DNA of 64,000 nucleotides from Jaapia argillacea MUCL 33604. Lineage: Eukaryota; Basidiomycota; Agaricomycetes; Jaapiales; Jaapiaceae. The notes under the pieces were generated by a model that saw nothing but the letters and a program-made list of their open reading frames with translations, did not search any database and was not told the DNA's origin. Shown here piece after piece: positions 36,424 to 49,751 of the stretch. Both the position numbers and the translations under genes were made by a program. The stretch is from assembly GCA_000697665.1 (NCBI GenBank), contig KL197715.1:1324706-1388705 (forward strand). The letters run 5' to 3'. Within the stretch, counting starts at the first letter, position 1, and every line of letters starts with the position of its first letter.

Positions 36424-37536
36424 GCAGAGATCAGCGTCGTCACTCGGGCTTTAATTGAATTAAAGTTACGTTCGAAAGATTGCCCTCTTCAGTTGTACAG
36501 GGATTTGGGACGAAGGATAGGCTATTCGAGGGGACCTGTTCCCGACAAAGAATACTCGGAGGAGTGTAAATTACAACCGGAAAGCCCGTAGTGAACATGG
36601 AATCTACAGGTGAGGACTCTCACTCGAAGATCGAGGCTATGGTTTTAACCTCGGACTCCCAGGGATAACGCCGACAGCGGACAAGATGTATTCTTACACC
36701 GACTCCGAAATAGCCACTCTGGTGCATCCTGTTGTTCCATAGTCACGGCATGGGTTAGTAGGCTCTTTTGGCTATATACGCAGTACAAGAAGGGATTAAT
36801 TCAGAAGAGAAGTTATGAAGCGCTCGACAAATGGTGAGACACGAACCGATTATACCAATACGCCTCCCCGAGGTTTCCGTCGTCGTAAACACGATCCGTA
36901 AGAATATGCAAGCCACCGAGTCCTTGCGCACCGTTCTCCTGCTGATCTGCGATGACGAGATCCTCTGTTACGCATACGATACGGAGTCGCGACCCTCGGA
37001 CTTCATCGAGGACAGGCAGAGCACCAACGAATGGCTTGTTCTTAAAATGGTCACCCGGGACTCTAACGGCTTGGTATCGGCTTCGCAGTCTGGAGAGATG
37101 CCTCGCAGGAATCCATCGAAGGGAATGGCTCAGTAGCATTGTGCCAGGCCGTGGGTTCGGCCAACGATAATTAAGGTGTTCCAAGTGGTAGCCAGCCAAC
37201 TAAGAACGGAATCAGAGATAACCAACTACTTAAACGACGGGCACTGATCGTACCGGCGGGAGGGCAAGTGAGCCCTCGATTGAATTAGCCTCTGAGATAA
37301 CTTGACATATTCCAGTGCAAGAACTATGTATGGAGCTAGGACCGTCGAACAGAGAGGATTTAATCGAGGGTGGCGATAACCCCATTAAATCCGAGGCGAG
37401 AGACTGAGCGACTCGTGATCCCTCTAGGCCGAGGAGGTGGGAGATCTCTTCGTGGCAATCCCGATCATATTCCGCCACTCGAAATAACGCACGCCTAGGA
37501 CAGTGAGACCTGGAAATTGACAAGAATCTCGGTTAA
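36424..37536. other. Intergenic; one doubtful 101-aa frame
   Basis: An ATG frame at 36831-37136 could encode 101 aa, and an overlapping minus-strand frame spans a similar length. Neither shows recognisable motifs, and both may be chance. Otherwise empty. Confidence 0.3.
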
Positions 37537-39269
37537 TTAACCGGAGAAACATAATGCGAAGCCAAGAACGCACTGGAGGACTAGAGTGACAAGTTCACGG
37601 CAGAGCACACGTCGTTTGGACGGTGGGATGACGCGCAACGGAATTCCATGTTTATAGAAGTGATGAGCACCATGAAAGTACCATTGTCTGCAGAATGAGG
37701 ACCAAATTTCGTGATATGGAGATACGTAGTATCTCAGGATGGGCAGAATCTTCGAATCGACCGTGGATAGATCTTTGACCTCGTCCAATACTCGTCTCAA
37801 ATTCTGAGTCGCCCTTGAGCTCACTGGCAGCAAGCGCCAGTTGTCTTGCGAGAATAAATCCAACACGAAGTGGGGTAGACTGGCAAAGTGGCTCCATCCT
37901 TTGAAACGTCGTCATCAGAACCGACTTTGATGGTACAGTGAAAAGCTGTGAGAACTCACTATCCGTAGTTAGCGCCCCATGTTGTAGCATCGCAGCAAGG
38001 ACATTCACAATGAGAGTGAGGTCGTCGAAGATATCATGGTGGAGCAACATCCTGGAGAGCAATGTCTCGAAGATCGTAGAGCTTAGGGGATCAGATGAAA
38101 GAGCCAGTCGCACCCAGTCGTGAATCATTGAATATGGCATTATGTTTGTGAGCGGGTAGTTTGTGCTCGTAACTCTCCCTGGGCCTACTAAAATGTCGAC
38201 GGCACGACGAGCCGCCAACGCCTGGACGCTCGGATCCCTGCGAAAGCCAAGTTGCGCGTGGTTCGTGATGGGCGAAGAGTACTCACAAAGTGTCGGGAAG
38301 TAGTTCAGAAAACAGTTCGTAACGCTTGGCCACACTACAATCATAATCATATACAGAAGCTTCGAGGTCCTTGATAGTCGATAGGGTATGGGTCTCTGAG
38401 AGGATGATTAACGATCTTCGTGACGAAGAGAGGAGTAGGCTCGCGTCCCTGTTGCGACTAGATGAAAATGTGGAACTCCAAAAAACTCTGGATAGGGCAT
38501 CCCTTGCGCCAAGTTGGTCGAAGAGCGAGATAGTGCTGGGTTCAGCGCACATCAATGCGGAGATATAGTATGATGCCAGGAGTTGATTCTTCTCCTTCTT
38601 ATGCCTGTGTAATAACAATCATTACGGTGGCAACTTCCCATCTGGACCGAAGTACTTCAAGAAAGAGACCAGCTTTTTGCAAAAAGCGAGGGTCTGAGCG
38701 ACATCCAACGGATTTGGATTCGAACTCTGGACAATCTTGTGCAAGAGTTCAAGGGAAAGGGGTGGCGATCCGAATAAACCACGGGGTCGATCCTTGGGGA
38801 AACCGGTTACGATCGCAAGGGAGCGATCCACAAGCGCATTAGGACCGACCCCCAATCGTTCCGAAGTATGGCCCAACAACGCCTCCAGCTTCCGTCCAGC
38901 TGCTGAGATTGAACGGCCTAGGGTGCGACCGGGTCCCTGAAGGTTCGACGCAGTGCTGCTGCTGACTGCATCAAAGGAATAGGTATCTGCAAGATTGGAA
39001 AGCTCGTTATCAAGTAGACTTGGTTCGACTTCGAGGAGTATCCCGCGACTTGAGCTGACATCGGCTGATACAGGGGGTCGGCCGAACAGAGACTCGAGTT
39101 TCCTGCCCGCAACTGTGATGACTCCATGTAGCGTGCGTCCTGGGCCTGGCTGGTCGTCAATGGTGCTGACACTGGCTGCATCGAAGGAGCATCCTTGCTC
39201 CAAGTTGTTCAGAACATCGCAGATGCTGGAGGGTTCGACATCTAGAAGGACGCGGTCGGACTGAGGCAT
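37537..39269 (-). CDS. 523-aa protein with N-terminal repeat, unknown
   Basis: Four exons (38656-39269, 38287-38604, 37960-38237, 37537-37898) join in frame; the introns are 51, 49, 61 nt by this model and remove frame breaks. The start is ATG 39269 (MPQSDRVLLDVEPS). Residues 1-130 contain two copies of a segment of about 65 residues (LLDVEPSSIC...GPGRTLHGVITVAGRKLESL and LLEVEPSLLD...GPGRTLGRSISAAGRKLEAL). The rest is helical, with HEAT-like character (HDIFDDLTLIVNVLAAMLQH, RWSHFASLPHFVLDLFSQ), and a hydrophobic C-terminus (LVTLVLQCVLGFALCF) could insert into membrane. I do not recognise the family. The last intron is the least certain; reading through it would instead end the protein at 37652. 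Confidence 0.6.
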
Positions 39270-41101
39270 GAATACTGTGGTGGCCAAGGAGAAAGGTGAT
39301 CAGGACAGCTTCGTTCCGACCCGGCGCAGTGCAAGCGCCCAGCATCCCAGAAGGGCAATCATTCGGCGCTTAGGCGTCACGGTCAAACTTATGTTCATGA
39401 CCATCCTCAAACTTGAACTTGAAGAGCTGGTGAAACGTTGAAGGTACATTGACGGCGTCCAGGAGCCTTTGTCGTATTCATCTAGTAACAACATACTGTA
39501 ACTCAACCGACCATCTGGCTCCCCGTAGCAAATCCCGACACGCCTATCATCGTCTGGTTATTTTGTAAACTAGATGCCGAGATCGAGTTCACAAGGTATA
39601 CCAGATCATGCCAAAATATCCAGAGCACCAGAGCACTTGCGTGAGTGTAAGGCCGAAAAAAGCAACATCAGAGGTTGGACTGGAAATGCGGACTTCGAAG
39701 TTGGGCTTTGACTTCGCACAGGGTTTCGTGCCTACTAGTCCCTCGTCGACTGCCTCGTTGGTTATTTATGACAATTTACGGACTTGTTACTCGTTTTATC
39801 GCATCTTCTTCATGTGCGCCCAATACCTTCACGGAACTCTGTCGTTTTATGGAGTTTAAGCTGCCACTCGACTCGCTCATTCAACTTCCCCTTCAGATGG
39901 CTGAGGAGGAGAAATGTATGGAGAGCGGGGAAACCGCACGTTACAATGGGAGGGATCCTTAGATGCGCAGTCGGGTTGACACTACTCATCAGTCTTGGTT
40001 TGGCCCGGATTCCGCGAAGAGCTATGTAAGTGTTGGCCTTATCAATCTGACTGCCTGGGTTCTGCAAGCGGAGAGGGGATTCCGTATGAGCAATGCGAAT
40101 GTTTTCTCGTTCGGAGGAGCGTCTTTCCCCATTTTGGGGTTGGCGCAGAACGGCTACCAGCGGATATGGTATTCTGTTCAAGCAGCATGTTGTCACATGT
40201 CGATGATTTTCCGTTCTGGCAAGACGAGGAACACGAGGACTTCACAACCAGGTGACCAGTCACTCAAAGTTGGGAGTTTCTTCACGAGAAGTTCCTGTGC
40301 GCCACCAATTCGTGCGTTCGATGTGTTCCTCCAACTTACTTCATCCTTTCACTCTCTCGGACTTATTCCGGGGGTTCAGTAGTTTTCCGAAGTCACCAGT
40401 CTCAAAACCTCCAGCCAATCACGTCGCAATGTTGCCGTATGCTTTGTTTAAGGAATTTACCTTCTCCTGCCGCCGTTTGACACCCTGGCTATAGTGGTGT
40501 CTCTGGTATGGGATGCGGAGTGCCGCCGAACTGTGATGCCCTTCCTGGTGTCTCAAACGACAAACTGTTGATACCTCCGGAGTGTTGTTTGTTCGATGCA
40601 CCTGACGATCCATCTGTCGAGGCACTATCTCCCGCTTGACTTCGTTTCTCGGCTTCCCGTCTCCAAGAATAACTTGTGTACCCCACCACCATCATCCTAT
40701 CTCACTTGTGATGGCTCGTGACCCTACCTTGAGATAGCGACATCTCGTTTGTGGCCTGGTTCGTCCTCCCTGCCCCCGCGTTTCGGAGATGTCGTGAGCA
40801 CAGTCAATCTTCCCCGCATTACCCCACGCTACCCCACACTCTTCTTTTAGCCATCAATTCATTCCTTGCTTCTACGCATTTCGACGACGAGTTTCCGTTA
40901 GGATGCTTCTCCGGCCCGACACTCTGGAGTGCCTTGTCAGTCCTCCTCATGTGGTTCCCCTCAATGATGGACCAGAATGTGACGGCCGGTTCACAACGGT
41001 GTCTCAAATGACATGGGGAGTAGTTGCGAAGGTATAAAGAGGTCATGCGAGATGGTGTGGTTCTTCGTTCCACTTCTTCTTTACATCCATTTTCGTGAAA
41101 G
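39270..41101. other. Divergent intergenic region
   Basis: Promoter region for the 523-aa gene (minus) and the sugar transporter (plus). Several 80-140-aa frames exist, for example 39963-40382, but none looks like a protein domain and they overlap on both strands. No gene call. Confidence 0.4.
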
Positions 41102-44098
41102 ATGGCTGGTGGACCGATCGCGAAATCTGGTGGAACGAGCGCATATGCCCACCTCGTTGACCATTCACCATGGTGGAAGAACAGACGTACGTTTTTCTGT
41201 GTGAGACATTTCGATGGTTTTACTGAGGAGAGATTGCAGGATTGATTACCTTGAATGCATGGATTCTTCTCTTGTCAGTTTCGCCAGCTTTCCCTCGACA
41301 ACCGTTGACACCAATCGCTGACCCGCGCCCCATCCAGGTTGATCACGTCGTCCACGAACGGTTATGATGGTCAGTTTCCACTTGCTGAAGTCCCCGCCCA
41401 CGATTCTAATCGTCGATGCCGTCTCTAGGAAGTATGATGAGTAAGTTCGACGCCGGTTCCATCGCCGAATTACGTCCTGACTACGTGGACCAGACGGTTT
41501 GCAATCGCTCACGCAGTGGAACGTTGCTTTCAACTATCCCAACGGTGGCGAAGTACGTGAGAAATACTATTATCTGGGTTAGCGTACTGAGACCCCACCG
41601 TTAGCTTGGACTTCTCAGCGCTATCCAGGTGAGTGTCTGAGCTCCAGAGCCTATGGAAAACATCTCAATTCTTCATGGCAGAACATCGGCTCGCTTTGTG
41701 CCTACCCCTTCGCTCCCTACTTGTGCGACGGTTGGGGGAGGCGCAAGACCGTCATCTTCGGTGCTTTGCTTATGGTTGGCGCCACCATCCTTCAGACTGC
41801 ATCCCAAAACGTTAGGATGTTTATCGGAGCTAGGTTTGTCGCTTTCAATTTGAGGGATAATGCCTATAGTGACGAATGAATTCTCGTAGATGGTTAATTG
41901 GATTTGGCTTGACGTTTGCTGCAACTGCCTCCCCGCTTCTCATTACCGAGTTGGCGTATCCGTCTCATCGTGGCCAGGCAACATCCTTGTACAATTCCCT
42001 TTGGGTCTTCGGAAGCATCATGTGAGTACACGGCCATTTTCCGATTTCTTCGGAGTACTCATTCCGTTACCCTTCCAGTGCTGCTTGGACTGTTAGTACA
42101 AAGGCCTTACCTTCATCCCAATTTCATGGGTTAAACGGTTGCTTTCGCAGACTTTTGGCACATTCAACATCTCGAACAGTTGGGCTTGGAGAGTCCCCTC
42201 CGCAATCCAGGGTCTTCCTTCCGTCATCCAGATTTGCTTGGTATGGTTTGTCCCTGAATCCCCTCGTTGGTTGGTTAGCCACGGAAGGCGAGTATCAGTT
42301 CGTTTCCTAGAATTCTACTGTGAATCTGACTTTATAACTTGTAGGGAAGCAGAAGCTCTCAAGACGTTGGCGTATTATCATGCTGAAGGAAATGAGTATG
42401 TGTCGCTCAAATCGGATTTAGGGCCGCCATTTACTCAATTCATTTTTATCCGCAGCAAACACCCTCTCGTCGAATACGAATTTGAGGAGATCAAAGCCGC
42501 CATCGCATTGGACCGTCAAGTGGCAGAGAGTGTTGGATGGACGACCTTGTTCAAAACCCCAGGAAACAGGAAACGTGTCCGAATTATCGTCGCCATTGCA
42601 TTCTTCTCGCAGTGGTCAGGGAATGGGTTGGCGTAAGTGCACAGATATGATATTCTTGAATATGTGCTCACTATCGGCTTCTGTCCGCAGGTCGTATTGT
42701 ATGTTGTCGTAAACGTGACGTTCTCGTCTTTGTTCTCACAGCCCATTTTTTTCAGATTTGAACAAGGTTCTAAATGCCATTGGAAGTATGTCAACTTCAT
42801 TTTTAATTGTTTTGCTTGACTTATGTAAATTTTCAGTCACCGACCCCACGACCCAGTTGTTGATTGTTCGTATTCCCCCGTCCCTCCTAGGTCATTGCTG
42901 GAGTTGGCTAACTCTATCTCGAACGAACAGAACGGTATCCTGAGCATCTGGAGTTTCGTTATTTGCATTATCGGATCCTTACTATGCGACAAAGTGGGAC
43001 GGAGAGGCTTGTTCCTTTTCTCTACCTTCAGTGAGCATTTTGTTGTTGGCGCTGTCAATCGGTTGGACCTGACCCTGGAGTATAGGTATGGTGATATTCT
43101 GGACTCTTGAGACTGTATGCTTCGCGCTATACACCGAAACGGGTAGCAAAGCCGCTGCACACACCTTCATTGCCATGATCAGTGAGATTGTCCCATTTGC
43201 CTCCAGAGCTACCAAATCTGACTGCCATTTCCCAACCAGTTCTTTATGGAGCAGCTTGTAAGTTCAATATTTTTATCGTCTTTAAGCATCGCTGATCCAT
43301 CCTGGCAGATGGTGTACGTTTGTAATGCCGCGAATGATCGAAAGGTTGTGCTAACTTGCTCCTCCTTGTAGATCGCTTATTCGCCTCTGATTGTTACGTG
43401 AGTGACCTGTTGCTGGTGTCGATTCCTGGCTCAATTTGGTTTATTTCATACCAGCTATACCGTGGAGATCTTGCCATACAGTTTGCGGTCTAAGGGCTTC
43501 ACCTTGTTCAACTTCACTATATCATTATCGCTCATTTTTAACCAGTGAGTTCTATTTATTTTTAACCCGTCTTTCAATACTTATCTCACGATGTGCGCTA
43601 GGTATGCGAACCCCATCGCACTGAAGGCGTAAGTTCATTCCTCCATATGTTGAGTGTCGCTGGAAATGACCATATTACCTCAGCATCGGATGGAAGTACT
43701 ATGTCAGTCGCTCCGCAACCTCGGTCTCGATAACTTCCTAAATTCTTTCATTTCAGACTGTTTACATCGCTTGGCTCGTGTTTGAGTCGGTGTTTATGTA
43801 TCTATACCTCGTTGAGACCAAGGGCGTAAGTTATCCCTATCTTCGTCGTTGTTTGGGATTGACTCAACTCACAATTGTTTCGCGCAGCGCACCCTAGAAG
43901 AAACGGCTGCGTGAGTGTTTTGAATGTCTCAGTCGAAGCGGCAACTGACGCATTTCTCCCTCCAGCCTATTTGATGGAGAGGACACAGTCGCTAAGATCG
44001 CCCATCCCGCCGCCGAAATGGCGGAGGCTCCGAGGACCTTCGGTGTTACCTCGGACGACGAGAAGGATTCCACTTCGCATGTGGAATACGTTGCTTAG
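41102..44098 (+). CDS. MFS sugar transporter, lactose-permease-like
   Basis: About 17 short exons; the first are 41102-41186, 41240-41273, 41338-41369 and a 12-nt exon 41429-41440. The protein of about 530 aa starts MAGGPIAKSGG. Sugar-porter marks include NGYDGSMMNGLQ after TM1, CDGWGRRKT in the TM2-3 loop, RWLIGFGLTFAATASPLLIT, ELAYPSHRGQ, VPESPRWL, FFSQWSGNGLA, DKVGRRG, PYSLRSKGF and VETKGRTLEETA at the end. This group imports lactose, other disaccharides or hexoses. A 5-nt exon (43309-43313) is needed to keep frame. Around 42860-42900 the frame shifts by one with only a 25-nt possible intron, so the model is uncertain there. The stop is TAG 44096-44098. Confidence 0.88.
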
Positions 44099-44740
44099 AT
44101 CAGGGATATATGTGCGCTGTCGTGGCTTAGCAACCACAATGAAATTTTCTGCCTCTGTAATAATGATTTTACGATGTTCAATGCAATGTAGTTTTATCTA
44201 TCGTTCACCAAAGTATGGCCATTTACCCCGAATGCCACACCCATTCGAAAGAGAACTTTACTTGAGCCGAGGGGGGGTGGCTCTCCTCGTTGAGGATTCA
44301 AATCATGGAAGACTCCCTCGTGGACTCTACTCCGCATGGCCCCGACTCCAATGATCTAAACCAGCTGGTTTCTGGGGGACGGTAAGGATATACTTGGCCC
44401 CATCATACTCCATTGGCGAGGTGGTGTTCCTCTTCGCATCAATGGCGTTCGATCCATCTCATAAAGACACGTCATTTTTGTATGATACGCTGAACCTGTG
44501 GAAATCGGGAAGCCCAGTTGGAGCCCAATGGATGTGACCCCCAGTGCGATGACTTCGTCGTGCCGCCCGGACATCATGCCAACGGGGTGGTCGAGACATT
44601 CGGGTGTGAAACTATCATTGCGGACTTTCTCGAGTACAACACAATGATCGTCGGACTGTAAGAATACTTGTGATTTATGAACAGATCAAGACCCCGGTAT
44701 CCAAGCGGACCTGCGCTGCAGAAAAATACAGCCAAGGCCA
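44099..44740. other. Convergent intergenic
   Basis: 3' flanks of the sugar transporter and the cyclase. No gene recognised; a 73-aa minus-strand frame (44356-44577) is not domain-like. Confidence 0.45.
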
Positions 44741-46553
44741 TCAAAGATATGCCTAGAAAAATATATTCAACTATGTCAACAATGCCGTCCATTGGAGAAG
44801 CGGAGAACATACAGCAGCATTGGGTGGGCTAGCGATTCCTCCGAGCCTTGACAATTTAACCGGCGGTCATCACAAAATATAGGTTGCGAGAACGAATGGA
44901 CTCACACGTTGAGTGGCCACGATGAGAAGAAAAATGTGTATCGACCCGCTTCGGCGCAGACTGTGGACAGTTTCTCAAGATCAAAGAATTCTCCTGTTGG
45001 GCAGGACATCAACCAGATAAACACCCAAGGACAGGACGAAATTCTTACCAATTGGCATTCCCCATAACCTAGAATTTTGACCTCAGATAGTTTCTTCCTT
45101 CACGGACTGAACAAAAACTTACCCAAGGATGGTCTGGTCAATGCAGATTATTGGGATCGGATCGTTACTTCTTATTCGCTACTCGTTATTGATCGCCACT
45201 GACCTGATGCATATGTGGCTTGCCCTCGACTGGGGGCCATCTCTGGATGACGACATATCAGTCACCAAATGTTAATCCCAAGATGACGTCCTCACCTCGA
45301 GGGCCGGTTGGTCCGAGGCGACAGCAGCGAAGTGATTGTTCCTATGGTGAAGGAGGCAGTCAGCAAAGGGATGCGAGCCACAAGGCTAGAAGATCCACCA
45401 TAGGAATCGTTTCATATCTTCAGATTGTTCGATACCGGCACTATCAATCCTCGTTAATCATGGTAGTGATAGAGATTAGCTTGTACAAACAATCTCTCGT
45501 TAGATCTAGATGCACGCAACGCATCTCGTTCCTCCGTCTTGACTTGGTAGTACTTCTGGATGAAGCCAACTCGGAGCAGGAGGATATCCCCAGTTCTGAA
45601 TTCTACACCTTCCTGCTTGGCGCAAGCTTGAAGGTCGGCAACGGTAATCGCATGGGAGCTCCACGGATCATACGGAAGTTCTGATCCTGACGCGGTGAAG
45701 TACTTCACAAGATCGAGAAGTACTCCTCGCCCACAGATACCATGTTGCGCCCAGTCTGGTGTAGCCGTTCGGCGTGCGGAAGGGGCTCTATTTATGTTCG
45801 ACACTCACTGTGAATCCCAAGCTTTAACACCAGGGGATCGAGGTTGTTTGGATCCGGCATGGGGAAGTGGCCCTTGGGAAGAGATTCATCGGCGGTGCTA
45901 AACACATAGTGAGATAGGGCGACGACGAGTAGCAAATAGATATAATTTACTTGTTGTAGAAAACCAAATGGTCTCGGATGCCGAAGTGTTTCAAGCCATC
46001 CCACTGAGAGCCCGACTGAGTGTTCTATAATGGATGTTCGTCAACAAGGTCATCGTCTGATGAGCGGCTCTGAACATCACAATATATATCTCGTCATCCC
46101 GAACGACAGGATCTCCTTTGGCTTTGGATTCAACGTGAGGGATCTTTCGACCAAACACCGGCTATTCACGGTATCGAACGGCATCAGGAACTCGCACAAC
46201 TAGAGATTTGGTGAAGGACGAAACCTTGTCAGGGAAGTTGATCGGCCTGCCACAGAAAATTGTTCAACCTGAGGCTTCGAGTTGGAGAGCACACTTGGTT
46301 CTCACCAGTTCAAGCACACCGTCTTTCCCAATCTTCCATTCCGAAACAGTGCCTAATCAGCCTACCGTCGGAAACACAAGCGTTCGACAACGTACTTGAT
46401 CTCCTCCTGCGCAGCTCGTTTGACGACGTCTTCAGTAAGAAGATTCACAGTCCCAAGCTGATCATCCGCACCCCAAACTCCCCATGCGCAACCAGTGAAG
46501 TCATGGAAGTTCGGCAACTCGTCGAAAGAAGGAAGGTGCCTCTCGGTCGACAT
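44741..46553 (-). CDS. Cyclase-family metal-dependent hydrolase
   Basis: Many small exons. The protein starts at ATG 46553 (MSTERHLPSFDELPNF; an in-frame upstream ATG-like start at 46619 is less likely). Pieces that fit the fungal putative-cyclase family (related to bacterial kynurenine formamidase) are WGADDQLGTVNLLT, GKTVCLNWPINFPDKPVF, KAKGDPVVRDDEI, the metal-site region NTQSGSQWDGLKHFG, GICGRGVLLDLVKYF, YDPWSSHAITVADLQACAKQ, GDILLLRVGFIQKYYQ, AGIEQSEDMKRFLW, NHFAAVASDQPALE, and the end GMPIGEFFDLEKL...WPLNVLGGIASPPNAA. It probably hydrolyses an amide or lactone; the substrate is unknown. Its 3' neighbour is the sugar transporter, so a catabolic pair is conceivable but unproven. Confidence 0.85.
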
Positions 46554-46796
46554 TTCGGTGAGGTGATGCAGAGCAGCTGAGAGTCTGGTGGATGCAAGGG
46601 TTGTGTTCCGATGCGTCATGACGGCTCGACATAGACAGACTTATAAACGGTTGCAAACGGCACGCCGGGTTCACACCACACCCCAAGTCTCGTGAGCGTC
46701 GAAGATGTGTCAATTGTCAAAGGACTACAGATACAGACAGATAGCGGAATAACTCGCCAAAGAAGTCTAAAACGGATTATTATGTCCATAAATAAG

Positions 46797-49443
<2,647 letters not shown>

Positions 49444-49751
49444 CTCGTTCAGTGCAGAATTTGGGTTACGGGGCACCGCACGATGAAAGAAAGGATGAAC
49501 GGGAATTGGCGAGGATAATGAACTTGAATGAGCTCGTCGATGTCGACAGTGGTGGAGTCGACTGGAAATTCACGTCTTGCTCAGTATTTGCGCTTATTTG
49601 GTTGTGGCTGAACAGAGTCAAAAATTCGAAATCATTGCGGGAGAGGATCTATCGAACACAACTTGCAGAGCAGATTAAGTCTGGAATCATATAAAATAAC
49701 GATAATAACACCCTGCTAGTGTGCTTAACAACATCCCCCGTTGGTACTCCC
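49444..49751. other. Spacer between PRP4 and RAP1
   Basis: A 308-bp stretch holding the PRP4 promoter and the RAP1 3' end. No gene seen. Confidence 0.5.

Noticed and set aside
37652-38350. Read-through version of the 523-aa gene's last exons
   Set aside because: Splicing at 37899-37959 gives a more protein-like C-terminus and normal intron signals.
39963-40382. 139-aa frame upstream of the sugar transporter
   Set aside because: No domain-like pattern; overlapping frames on the other strand; no splice partners.
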